Below, in pieces: positions 15,410 to 22,305 of a DNA stretch of 22,305 nt. The DNA comes from CAYJAD01 sp964369995 (GTDB lineage Bacteria; Desulfobacterota; Desulfovibrionia; Desulfovibrionales; Desulfovibrionaceae). The translations under genes were made by a program, and so were the position numbers. The stretch lies in assembly GCA_964369995.1 (NCBI GenBank), contig CAYJHH010000036.1, positions 1 to 22,305 of the forward strand, read 5' to 3'. Position 1 is the first letter of the stretch. Each line of letters starts with the position of its first letter. Below the pieces are notes generated by a model. That model searched no databases. It was not told where the DNA came from and was given only the letters and a program-made list of their open reading frames with translations.

Positions 15410-16488
15410 ATTTTTGCCTTTTGCATGAAAATGCTTTCTGGGTTTTCTTGTATAAACTGCCATGTACTTACAGGCACCAGAGCTTGTAAAAGCCCATTGA
15501 GCGCTTCCATGGTATATCCCTCCTCATGCTTTCCTTGACAATGCAAAGCATATTGCCGCCAAAGAGCACGCACCCGAGAGGCGCTTATGCACGCCTGCCC
15601 TTCGGTACAACGAGGAATTTGCACCACTTGTATTCCGTGTTGCGGTAAAGTAGCCAGCATGGTGGCATTATATTGCTGCGTCACAGCACATAAGGGCTCT
15701 TCTCCCACAAAGCGTGTATGTATGGAAAAATGCGGCGCCACATGCTGCGCAAAAAGTTGCACATCTAAGGCTTGTTGTAAAGATTCCCTAGGGGCGCGAT
15801 CTTTAAGAAAATAGGAAGGAAAACTGGCCGCAGAAATAATATACGCACCGCTAGCGTGCACACGTACATGTTTCATATGCGCCGTCCCTGCTTGCACAAG
15901 CGCTAATCGGGTGGCAAAAGGAATATCCGAAGCATTTTCCTCCACCACAAAAACATGCACCAAAGCGCATTGACTTGCCGCATGCCTAATAAGATATTCA
16001 TGCCCCTTGGTGAAAGGATTGGCATTAAGTACCACAGCTCCTGCCGCTTGCCCCGCATCATGTGCCTGCAAATGCCGCTGAGCAAAAAGCGCGGGGCCAT
16101 CCTGCCTATTTTCGTATAAGACCACATCCTCTGTGGCACAAAGTTTATAAAAGCCATTTTTTTCAAAAAAAAGGCCATTTTCCGGCGTGGTATAGACAAA
16201 AAGATGGGTTATCTGACGATTATATTGCCATTTTATGCAATGGGTTAAAAGTAAGGGCAACAGATTTTGTCCACGAATATGCGGCGCGAGGGAAAAGTAT
16301 TTCAATATGGGGCCAAAACAGGCTCCTGTACCCACAAGGCAATCTTGCGCATCGTATAAGCCCACAGCATGGGCGTGCTCACAGGCCAGCTCACTGTCAT
16401 CCTCAAAGAACAAGCCTTGTAAAGACAAAAAGTGAGACAATATCTTTCGCCCTTTGGCTGTATGTATACGTAAGTCGCGCAATTGCAT
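15406..16488 (-). CDS. citC: [Citrate (pro-3S)-lyase] ligase CitC
   Basis: This 360-residue protein has an N-terminal GNAT-like region (about 1-130, with FFEKNGFYKL). A nucleotidyltransferase domain follows, holding the T-x-G-H site in NPFTKGH at 157-163 and ISASRVR near residue 301. It acetylates the prosthetic-group thiol of CitD with ATP and acetate, switching citrate lyase on. The ATG at 16488 has GGAGA 7 nt upstream. An in-frame ATG ten codons earlier lies inside the 13-bp tandem repeats and has no ribosome site. It is the first gene of citCDEF. A weak minus-strand -10 (TATATA 16564-16559) could place the mRNA start just before the tandem repeats. Confidence 0.92.
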   Translation of the reverse strand: MQLRDLRIHTAKGRKILSHFLSLQGLFFEDDSELACEHAHAVGLYDAQDCLVGTGACFGPILKYFSLAPHIRGQNLLPLLLTHCIKWQYNRQITHLFVYTTPENGLFFEKNGFYKLCATEDVVLYENRQDGPALFAQRHLQAHDAGQAAGAVVLNANPFTKGHEYLIRHAASQCALVHVFVVEENASDIPFATRLALVQAGTAHMKHVRVHASGAYIISAASFPSYFLKDRAPRESLQQALDVQLFAQHVAPHFSIHTRFVGEEPLCAVTQQYNATMLATLPQHGIQVVQIPRCTEGQACISASRVRALWRQYALHCQGKHEEGYTMEALNGLLQALVPVSTWQFIQENPESIFMQKAKI

Positions 16489-16503
16489 TATAATTCTCCG
16501 CAC

Positions 16504-16555
16504 ATTTTCTGGGCGCATTTTCTGAGCGTATTTTCTGGGCGTATTTTCTGGGCAC
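16504..16555. repeat. Four tandem 13-bp repeats directly upstream of citC
   Basis: The units ATTTTCTGGGCGC, ATTTTCTGAGCGT, ATTTTCTGGGCGT and ATTTTCTGGGCAC abut without spacers at 16504, 16517, 16530 and 16543. The array ends 15 bp before the citC start codon, so it lies in the leader or core promoter of the cit operon. Confidence 0.85.
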
Positions 16556-16587
16556 CCTTATATACGCCATGCATACCCTATATGCAC

Positions 16588-16621
16588 CCAAAAGGTTTAA
16601 CAAGCCATTTAAACCTTTTGG
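16588..16621. promoter_or_regulatory. Perfect 13-bp-arm palindrome, candidate operator
   Basis: CCAAAAGGTTTAA (16588-16600) and TTAAACCTTTTGG (16609-16621) are separated by eight bases. No T-run follows on either strand and no gene ends nearby, so a protein-binding site or cruciform fits better than a terminator. It lies about 100 bp from the citC start, just upstream of a possible cit promoter. Confidence 0.55.
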
Positions 16622-16728
16622 TAACAATGCAAATACCATGCACTCTCCCAAAATCATGTCATTTTATACGCAATATATCAATATTTTCTTTATTTTCAAG
16701 GCCATAAACATCCTTACATTTCAGCACA

Positions 16729-16778
16729 TGCAACAGCCACATGCGCGCCACATGAAAAAAGCAATACAAAATGCAACA
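16729..16778. promoter_or_regulatory. Two TGCAACA motifs, candidate activator (UAS) sites for the TRAP operon
   Basis: TGCAACA occurs at 16729-16735 and 16772-16778, about 105-150 bp upstream of the -24 element. The second lies in AAAATGCAACACAA. Its first 11 bases are the reverse complement of 10156-10166. Its last ten, TGCAACACAA, are identical to 10241-10250. Confidence 0.5.
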
Positions 16779-16881
16779 CAATGCATCATAGAGAGCATCA
16801 CATCACAACACACACTTGTGAAACTACACACAAACAAAACTAATCATACTAAATACTGGTGTTAATTTTCTATACACATTC

Positions 16882-16897
16882 TGGCACGTAATATGCT
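16882..16897 (+). promoter_or_regulatory. Sigma-54 (-24/-12) promoter of the TAXI-TRAP operon
   Basis: TGGCACGTAATATGCT fits TGGCACrNNNNTTGCw with a single mismatch (A for the first T of TTGC) and the exact GG-GC spacing. A start near 16908 gives a leader of about 100 nt to the ATG at 17007. Confidence 0.82.
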
Positions 16898-17006
16898 ATA
16901 CGGAAAAAGGATGCAGTATCTACTAGTTAGAAACACAGCCCCTAGAACTATGCACTGGGCATATGGGCGCGGATATCACTTAAATGTTTTAGAAGGAAAG
17001 TTCAGT

Positions 17007-17957
17007 ATGAAAAAATGGACATTACTTACTTTGGCTTTGTCGCTTGCTTTAACTTTATCAAGCGCAGCCCATGCGGCACAATTTGTACGTGTAGGCACAA
17101 GCTCCGTAGGTGGCGGATTTTACTTAATCGGTAATACTATCAGCCAATTAGGCCAACAGAAGCTACCTGACACAAATTTCTCTGCTGTTACTGGTGGTAG
17201 TATCAAAAACATGATGAACCTTGAAAAAGGTGATATTGAACTTGGCCTTACCCAGTCTTCTACCCTTGCCATGGGCATTACGGGTTCTGGCGCTTTTAAA
17301 AAGCCCTTAAAGAAAATTCGTTTTGTTACTGCCATTTACCCCATGCCTGCACATATTTTGGTGGGTCTTGAATCTGGCATTAAAACTCCCGCTGACTTTA
17401 AAGACAAAAACATTGACTTTGGCCCTGTGGGCGGTGGTATTGAATTAAATGTACGAGAACTGTTAAGTGTATATGGTCTTACAGATAAAGATGTAGATAT
17501 GGAACGCTTTGGCCGCTCTGAATTTGAAGAAGCCTTCAAAACCGGCGCCAGTGAAGGTACCCTTTGGACCACCACCACCCCCAACGCACAAATTTCTGAC
17601 CTTATCCGCACAGAAGCCTGTACCCTTATCAGCATGGAGCCTGAAAAGCTTGAAGAGCTTATGAAGCGCTATCCTCACTATGTGCGTGCCACCATTCCTG
17701 CCAACACCTATGAAGGTATTGATAAAGATATCGTAGGCTTTGGCGCTGTGGGTGCCTTACTTACTCACGAAGATGTATCTGAAGAGCTCATCTACAACAT
17801 CACAAAAATGATGTATGAAAACTCTGCTTTCTTGCAAGAGCGTCTTCCCACATACTTTGCTGCCTTTGGACCTGAACTGGCTTTACAAGGCGCAAGCTCC
17901 ACCATTATTCACCCCGGCGCTGCAAAGTACTACAAAGAAATTGGTATCTTAAAATAG
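17007..17957 (+). CDS. TAXI-family TRAP transporter solute-binding protein
   Basis: This 316-residue periplasmic protein has a signal peptide (MKKWTLLTLALSLALTLSSA, cleavage probably after AHA at residue 23). TAXI family features follow: FVRVGTSSVGGGFYLIGN at about 26-43, VTGGSIKNMMNL, GDIELGLTQSS and FGPVGGGIELNVREL. The ATG at 17007 has AAGGAA 8 nt upstream and gives the clean signal peptide. Upstream in-frame ATGs overlap the sigma-54 start region. The protein captures a carboxylate for the fused permease encoded next. A strong terminator follows, so binding protein should be made in excess over permease. Substrate is unknown. Lying between citCDEF and citXG suggests citrate or a related acid. 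Confidence 0.92.
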   Translation: MKKWTLLTLALSLALTLSSAAHAAQFVRVGTSSVGGGFYLIGNTISQLGQQKLPDTNFSAVTGGSIKNMMNLEKGDIELGLTQSSTLAMGITGSGAFKKPLKKIRFVTAIYPMPAHILVGLESGIKTPADFKDKNIDFGPVGGGIELNVRELLSVYGLTDKDVDMERFGRSEFEEAFKTGASEGTLWTTTTPNAQISDLIRTEACTLISMEPEKLEELMKRYPHYVRATIPANTYEGIDKDIVGFGAVGALLTHEDVSEELIYNITKMMYENSAFLQERLPTYFAAFGPELALQGASSTIIHPGAAKYYKEIGILK

Positions 17958-17966
17958 TAACATGTG

Positions 17967-18003
17967 AGGTGTGTGGGGTTATATGCCCTGCACACCTTTT
18001 TTT
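17967..18003 (+). terminator. Intrinsic terminator between binding protein and permease
   Basis: AGGTGTG...CACACCT (17967-17997) with inner GGG/CCC pairing is followed directly by seven T residues. It lies 9 bp after the binding protein stop. Partial read-through would supply the permease, which has its own ribosome site but no visible promoter. Confidence 0.85.
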
Positions 18004-18027
18004 AGGACTTAGAAAGAAGGAAAAGCC

Positions 18028-19983
18028 ATGACCCAAGCAACATCAACCACTGCTCCACCTGTGGGAAATAAAGAAGAAGCGCCCAAAAAAAAGGGAAAAC
18101 GCCGCGTTTTTACTGGAAATCTCAAATTGCTCATAACCGTTCTCACGGTAGCTTTGGCTGTTTTCCATTTATGCACATCTTTTTTTGGCCTCTTGCCCTC
18201 CATGCAACAAAGAAGCCTACACTTATCTTTTATTTTACCACTTATTTTCTTACTGTATCCAGCCGGCCCCTCTTCGCCTAGAGATAAACCCTCTCTCTTA
18301 GATTGGATTTTAGCCATCACTGTGGCAGGGTGCTCACTCTATGTCTGTGTTTTTTACGAGGACATAGCAAATCGTGCAGGTATGTTTGAAGATTATGAAG
18401 TTTGGCTTGGCGGCGCCATGCTGGTGCTTGTTTTTGAAGCAGCACGCCGCGTTCTTGGCTATATCCTCCCTGCTTTCTGCTTATTTTTCTTATTCTTTGC
18501 CTATTTTGGGCAATATATGCCCGGGCCTTTCATCCATGCTGGTTTGTCTGTCCCGCGCATTCTTGAAGAGCTCTACCTGACCACCGACGGCCTTTTTGGC
18601 TTGGTAACAGGTGTTTCTGCTACCTTCATCTTTATGTTTATTCTTTTCGGTTCTTTTTTAAATTCCACAGGCACCGCAGCCTTTTTCAACGATTTCTCCA
18701 TGGCTCTTACAGGTCACCGTAAGGGCGGACCGGCTAAAATCGCTGTTATGTCCAGTGCTCTTATGGGAACCATCTCCGGCTCTACCTCTGCCAACGTGGC
18801 CACCACGGGTACATTCACCATTCCGCTCATGCGTAAAATTGGCTACCGTCCTTTTTACGCCGGCGCTGTAGAAGCTGCTGCTTCCACAGGTGGTCAAATC
18901 ATGCCTCCTGTGCTTGGTTCTGCCGCCTTTATTATTGCCGACACTGTGGGTACAGCCTACATCAACGTGGTTATTGCGTCCTTGGTTCCTGCTTTGCTTT
19001 ACTTCTTTGGTATTTGGTGCTCCCTTTCTGTGGAAGCTAACCGCTTAGATTTAAAAGGCCTACCCAAGAGCGAATTGCCAAAGTTCAAAGATGTACTCTT
19101 TAAAACAGGCTATAAATCTTTACCTCTTATTGTTATCATTACCCTTTTATGCATGGGCAGAAACCCTCTCTTTGCTGCTGGCATTGGCATTATTTGCTGT
19201 GTGTTGCTCTCCTTTGTGCGCAAAGAAGATCGTCTCGACCTTAAATCCTTCATTGCTACCCTGGAAGATGGTTCTAAATCGGCGCTTTCCGTGGCCATTG
19301 CTTGTACCATTGTGGGCGTAGTTATTGGTATGATGGGCGCCACAGGCATTGCATTGCGCATTGGCGATGTTATCTTGGGCTATACCGATGGTCTCATGAT
19401 ACCCACACTCATAGTAACCATGCTTATATGCTTACTTTTAGGCATGGGTATGCCCACCACGGCCAGCTATGTTATGGCTTCTGCTGTGGCCGTACCTGCC
19501 CTCATTAGCCTTGGATGCAAGCCTTTAGATGCGCACTTCTTTGTATTCTTCTATGCTGTGCTTTCCTCGGTAACTCCTCCCGTATGCGTAGGTGCGTATA
19601 CAGCCGCAGGTATTGCCGGCGCTGCCCCCAACCAAACAGCTTTCACGGCTGTGCGTTTGGCCTTACCCGGCTTCATCGTACCTTTTGTATTTATCATGTC
19701 TCCAGAATTGCTCATCACCAACGTGACCAGTTGGGTAGATTTTGGTGTTACCTTAGTCACTGCCATGGTAGGCATCATGACGCTCTCCATTGGACTTGAA
19801 GGCTTCTTACTGGTAGCCTTGCGCATGTACGAGCGCGCCGCTTTGGTAGGTGCGGCACTTTGCATGATTTGGCCAGGCCTCTACTCTGACGCCATAGGTG
19901 TAGGTATTTTAGGTGCCATATATATGCTCGTGCGTATGCGTCGCGGCACTGTACCCCCCAGTGCACCGGTAACGCAAAGTTAA
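18028..19983 (+). CDS. TRAP transporter fused permease (DctQ-DctM type, TAXI class)
   Basis: This 651-residue inner-membrane protein has a cytoplasmic basic N-terminus (to about residue 35). A small DctQ-like four-helix part spans about 35-180. A large DctM-like part follows, carrying the family segments GPAKIAVMSSALMGTISGS, TIPLMRKIGYRPFYAGAVEA, ASTGGQIMPPVLGSAAF, LLLGMGMPTTASYVMASAVA and SSVTPPVCVGAYTAAGIAG. Fused QM proteins of this size are typical partners of TAXI binding proteins and use an ion gradient. AAGGAAAAGCC precedes the ATG. A second terminator follows the gene. Confidence 0.93.
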   Translation: MTQATSTTAPPVGNKEEAPKKKGKRRVFTGNLKLLITVLTVALAVFHLCTSFFGLLPSMQQRSLHLSFILPLIFLLYPAGPSSPRDKPSLLDWILAITVAGCSLYVCVFYEDIANRAGMFEDYEVWLGGAMLVLVFEAARRVLGYILPAFCLFFLFFAYFGQYMPGPFIHAGLSVPRILEELYLTTDGLFGLVTGVSATFIFMFILFGSFLNSTGTAAFFNDFSMALTGHRKGGPAKIAVMSSALMGTISGSTSANVATTGTFTIPLMRKIGYRPFYAGAVEAAASTGGQIMPPVLGSAAFIIADTVGTAYINVVIASLVPALLYFFGIWCSLSVEANRLDLKGLPKSELPKFKDVLFKTGYKSLPLIVIITLLCMGRNPLFAAGIGIICCVLLSFVRKEDRLDLKSFIATLEDGSKSALSVAIACTIVGVVIGMMGATGIALRIGDVILGYTDGLMIPTLIVTMLICLLLGMGMPTTASYVMASAVAVPALISLGCKPLDAHFFVFFYAVLSSVTPPVCVGAYTAAGIAGAAPNQTAFTAVRLALPGFIVPFVFIMSPELLITNVTSWVDFGVTLVTAMVGIMTLSIGLEGFLLVALRMYERAALVGAALCMIWPGLYSDAIGVGILGAIYMLVRMRRGTVPPSAPVTQS

Positions 19984-20012
19984 GAGAATATTTCTCTACC
20001 TAAACTCTAACA

Positions 20013-20047
20013 GGGGAATGCCTTACTCATAAGGCATTCCCCTTCTT
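20013..20047 (+). terminator. Intrinsic terminator after the TRAP permease
   Basis: A perfect 13-bp stem, GGGGAATGCCTTA with TAAGGCATTCCCC (20013-20042), has a CTCA loop and is followed by TTCTTTA. It lies 29 bp after the permease stop and 22 bp before citXG, so citXG depends on read-through or its own unseen promoter. Confidence 0.85.
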
Positions 20048-20064
20048 TACTAAGAAAGACTTTT

Positions 20065-21408
20065 GTGAAAACACCACATCTTCCCCATTCCATGCACAAG
20101 CTTCTGCAAGAACGAGAGCAACTTTGGTCACATAAGCAAGACCTTGCTCAAGCATGGAAAAAAACCTTGATCTGCATCACCTTGCGCCTGCCTTTAGAAA
20201 TTCGCCATGAATATCCTGACCTTGTGCAAAGCCAAGCTCAATTTTTTATACAGCAAAATACTTTGCCCATTATGCATTCCGAATACAGGCATGGGCTTGA
20301 CGGGCCAACGTGGCTGGCCATCACAAAGCTAGATCCACTCACAGTGAAGCAGCACGCCATGCGCCATGAAGCAAGCTCATTGGGTACATTCCTAGATATA
20401 GACATCTTTGACCACACAGGACAAACTTTAGATCGAAATCATTTACATGCGCCTCAGCGTTCTTGTCTTATATGTGATCGCCAAGGACGCCTGTGCAGTA
20501 AGGAGCGCAGGCATGACGAACAGCAATTGCGCCGCACCTTAGAACAGCATATGCATGGCGCCCCCCATGGCCTACCTGAAATCATAGCCCATCTAGCGCA
20601 CCTTGCGGTGGAAGATGAGTTACGCACCACAGATAAACCAGGCCTTGTGACGCCTTGCGCCTCCGGCGCTCATGCTGATATGGACTTTACCCTGCTATTA
20701 CGCAGTGCTCACGCCCTTAAGCCCTTTTGGAAAGCATGTGCAGAAATGGGGCAACAATACGCACATCTTCCCAGCACAGCACTCTTTAAACGCTTACGTC
20801 CCTTGGGTATGCAAGCAGAAAAAACCATGTTTGCAACCACCCAGGGCATCAATACGCATAAAGGTATGATTTTTGGCATGGGCTTACTTTGTGCAGCCTG
20901 TGGCAAAGTGTGGCAAAAACAAAAGCCCACCACCCTTGCCATCTTACAAGAAGTGCAAAAGCTCTGTCAGGGGCTTACGCAGGCACATTTTACGCATATG
21001 CAGCATGCCACAACGCATGGGGAAAATGCCTTTAAAGCCCATGGATGCACAGGCGCTCGAGGAGAAGCCGAAGCCGGTTTTCCACATGTACATCTCAAAG
21101 CCTTACCAGCCTTGCAAAAGCATGCTGCATGCTCTTGGCACACAGCCAAGCTCATGGCTTTGCTTCATCTCATGTCTGCAGTGCAAGATACAAATATTAT
21201 CCATCGCGCCAGCTACGAGCACCTGCAACACGTACAAAAGCAAGCCCATAACATTCTACTCTTAGGTGAACTTTATACAGAAAAAAGCCAACAAGCCTTG
21301 CACCGTTTACAAGAATATTGCCTCACACATAATTTGAGCAGTGGAGGCTGCGCAGACATGCTCGCCCTAAGCTGTTTTCTCTATCGCTTAGAACACTATG
21401 CTTCATGA
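20065..21408 (+). CDS. citXG: CitX-CitG fusion: citrate lyase prosthetic group synthesis and attachment
   Basis: This 447-residue protein has a CitX part at about 1-160, with GTFLDIDIF 107-115 and the Cys-rich signature CLICDRQGRLCSKERRH 134-150. It transfers the phosphoribosyl-dephospho-CoA group to CitD. The CitG part spans about 168-447, with KPGLVTP 191-197, SGAHADMDF 200-208, GINTHKG 261-267 and GARGEAEAGF near 333-342. It makes 2'-(5''-triphosphoribosyl)-3'-dephospho-CoA from dephospho-CoA and ATP. A fused CitXG is known from Haemophilus influenzae. The start is taken as GTG at 20065 with only a weak AAGAAAG upstream. The next ATG, at 20092, has no ribosome site. It is separated from citCDEF by the TRAP genes and lies on the opposite strand. 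Confidence 0.9.
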   Translation: MKTPHLPHSMHKLLQEREQLWSHKQDLAQAWKKTLICITLRLPLEIRHEYPDLVQSQAQFFIQQNTLPIMHSEYRHGLDGPTWLAITKLDPLTVKQHAMRHEASSLGTFLDIDIFDHTGQTLDRNHLHAPQRSCLICDRQGRLCSKERRHDEQQLRRTLEQHMHGAPHGLPEIIAHLAHLAVEDELRTTDKPGLVTPCASGAHADMDFTLLLRSAHALKPFWKACAEMGQQYAHLPSTALFKRLRPLGMQAEKTMFATTQGINTHKGMIFGMGLLCAACGKVWQKQKPTTLAILQEVQKLCQGLTQAHFTHMQHATTHGENAFKAHGCTGARGEAEAGFPHVHLKALPALQKHAACSWHTAKLMALLHLMSAVQDTNIIHRASYEHLQHVQKQAHNILLLGELYTEKSQQALHRLQEYCLTHNLSSGGCADMLALSCFLYRLEHYAS

Positions 21409-21723
21409 AGTAAACATGCATCCCCTCATTATGGCTCATTTGTGCATGGATTCCCGTAAAAAGAACTATCCCCCATGTCGATTCACTAAAGGCCATATTG
21501 TGATTGTAATAAAATACTTTTCAGTATAAATTTCATGCCATGTGTTATAAACATCCATGATATATAAAGCCTACTAGAAGGCAGCTCATAATTCAGCTTG
21601 TACTGAATTATGTTGTATCACTGCGTTAAAAAACGCGGTTTTTGGCTTGACGGCTAGAAGCTACTCAAAAAACGCTTTTGCGTTATTATGAGATAACTTC
21701 TATTGTACACAGAGATACGCTTT
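21409..21723. other. Intergenic region between citXG and the flavoprotein gene (315 bp)
   Basis: From 21409 to about 21570 it is AT-rich with only a weak CATGCA/TGCATG pair near 21415-21459 and no gene. From 21571 it holds a block of hairpins described separately. Confidence 0.5.
21585..21692. repeat. Multi-hairpin block upstream of the flavoprotein gene
   Basis: There are three local hairpins: CATAATTCAG-CTTGTA-CTGAATTATG (21587-21612, perfect 10-bp stem), CTGCGTT-AAAA-AACGCGG (21621-21638, followed by TTTTT) and AACGC-TTTT-GCGTT (21671-21684, preceded by six A). An outer pair, CTCATAAT (21585-21592) with ATTATGAG (21685-21692), encloses all. CTAGAAG occurs at both sides (21574 and 21654). 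The second can act as a plus-strand terminator and the third as a minus-strand one. Alternatives are a leader RNA switch or a small mobile element. Confidence 0.5.
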
Positions 21724-22257
21724 ATGGATGGTAAACATAATGCAAATTTATTTTATGTACGGATGGACACCATGCACACACCTATGCGAAGAAAAAATCT
21801 TGAAAGAAGAGAACCTGAATTTATTGATGACGTTTTGCACAGAGCAGAAGACATTTACATAGCTTTTTCTGCTGCAGATGCACCTTATATTGTACCGCTT
21901 AATTTCATATATCTTGACAAAAAGATATATTTTCATACGGCCTTAGCCGGGCGAAAACTTGAGTGTATTAAAAATAATCCCAAAGTAGGATTTAGCACTG
22001 CCATAGATATTACCATCATGCCAGAAGAAGCTTCTACACTTTATAAATCCATCATTGGCACAGGCAGCGCTCACCTTGTGGAAGATGCATCTGAAAAAGG
22101 ACGTGTGCTTGACGCCATAGCAAAGCGCTATAATGCTTCTTGTGATCAGCCCGCAACGCAAAACATGATTGCTAAAACAGGCATTGTCTGTATTCAAATA
22201 GAGAGTATTTGTGGCAAAGGGAAAGACGCACCGGCACCCTTAAGTGATTTTATATAG
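21724..22257 (+). CDS. Pyridoxamine 5'-phosphate oxidase-fold flavoprotein (NimA-like)
   Basis: This protein has 177 residues from the chosen ATG. It has the split-barrel flavin fold pattern: MRRKNLERREPEFIDDVLHR, then YIAFSAADAPYIVPLNFIY, IYFHTALAGRKLECIKNNPKVGF, and IGTGSAHLVEDASEKGRVLDAI toward the C-terminus. Such proteins bind FMN/FAD (some haem) and include NimA-type nitro-reductases. The actual substrate is unknown. Start choice is uncertain. ATG 21724 has a weak AGAGA upstream, while the family usually begins at the MRRK, here ATG 21784. A further in-frame TTG lies at 21703. It appears monocistronic and unrelated to the cit genes. Confidence 0.82.
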   Translation: MDGKHNANLFYVRMDTMHTPMRRKNLERREPEFIDDVLHRAEDIYIAFSAADAPYIVPLNFIYLDKKIYFHTALAGRKLECIKNNPKVGFSTAIDITIMPEEASTLYKSIIGTGSAHLVEDASEKGRVLDAIAKRYNASCDQPATQNMIAKTGIVCIQIESICGKGKDAPAPLSDFI

Positions 22258-22305
22258 TCGACACTGAAAAACAACTTAACTATCAGTAAAAATAGAACTT
22301 ATAAA

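Larger units (their letters stand above)
16489..17006. other. Divergent control region between citC and the TRAP operon (518 bp)
   Basis: No coding sequence is supported. From left to right it contains the citC ribosome site, four 13-bp tandem repeats, a long perfect palindrome, an AT- and CA-rich stretch with two TGCAACA motifs, a sigma-54 promoter for the TRAP binding protein and that gene's leader. Confidence 0.7.

Noticed and set aside
16504..16555. CRISPR array
   Set aside because: The four 13-bp units abut with no spacers, and no cas genes are present.
16735..16750. Minus-strand sigma-54-like sequence TGGCGCGCATGTGGCT that could drive citCDEF
   Set aside because: GG and GC spacing is right but two key positions differ (TGGCg, TgGC), it overlaps a TGCAACA site, and it would give a leader of over 230 nt. 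Kept only as a weak possibility.
16893..17006. N-terminal extension of the TAXI binding protein from 16893
   Set aside because: It would begin inside the sigma-54 promoter and precede a perfect signal peptide. The ATG at 17007 has AAGGAA.

Overview
The window looks like a chromosomal segment of a low-GC (roughly 40-45 % by eye) anaerobic deltaproteobacterium, most probably a member of the Desulfovibrionaceae. Pointers are a periplasmic tetraheme cytochrome c, a citrate-lyase cluster, a TAXI-type TRAP transporter, a sigma-54 activator with a PrpR-type sensor domain, and intergenic elements ending in a G-rich 'gggggaagaacc' hairpin that resembles intergenic repeats I associate with Desulfovibrio. 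The family assignment is inference. No rRNA, tRNA, CRISPR array or transposase gene was seen.

Layout. (1) 1-865, minus strand: a tetraheme c-type cytochrome followed by a membrane-anchored protein that runs off the left edge. (2) 1540-7244, plus strand: a compact operon with a SAM-dependent methyltransferase followed by a complete nickel-type ABC importer (nikABCDE), preceded by a 29-bp direct-repeat pair over the likely promoter. (3) 7719-9935, minus strand: a CaiB/BaiF family CoA-transferase and an HMG-CoA-lyase family enzyme. (4) 10287-12158, plus strand: a PrpR_N-PAS-AAA+-Fis sigma-54 activator, divergent from (3). (5) 12642-16488, minus strand: citCDEF (citrate lyase ligase, acyl carrier protein, beta and alpha subunits). 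(6) 17007-19983, plus strand: TAXI solute-binding protein and fused TRAP permease, divergent from the cit operon. (7) 20065-21408: a citX-citG fusion for the citrate lyase prosthetic group. (8) 21724-22257: a pyridoxamine-phosphate-oxidase-fold flavoprotein.

How it works together. Good sigma-54 (-24/-12) promoters lie in front of the CoA-transferase operon and in front of the TRAP binding protein. Both upstream regions carry copies of one heptamer, TGTTGCA/TGCAACA. The simplest reading is that the central activator senses a carboxylate and switches on both uptake (TRAP) and CoA-dependent breakdown (CoA-transferase plus lyase). Citrate lyase and its maturation enzymes surround the transporter, so the imported acid may be citrate or a related branched hydroxy-acid. 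No dedicated citrate carrier (CitT/CitS type) or oxaloacetate decarboxylase is present in the window.

Non-coding structure is rich. Two copies (about 280-290 bp) of a dispersed element with terminal inverted repeats sit in the two convergent intergenic regions. Each is flanked by its own copy-specific short palindrome. There are also four 13-bp tandem repeats directly before citC, a 13-bp-arm palindrome in the cit/TRAP divergent region, several intrinsic terminators, and a multi-hairpin block before the last gene.
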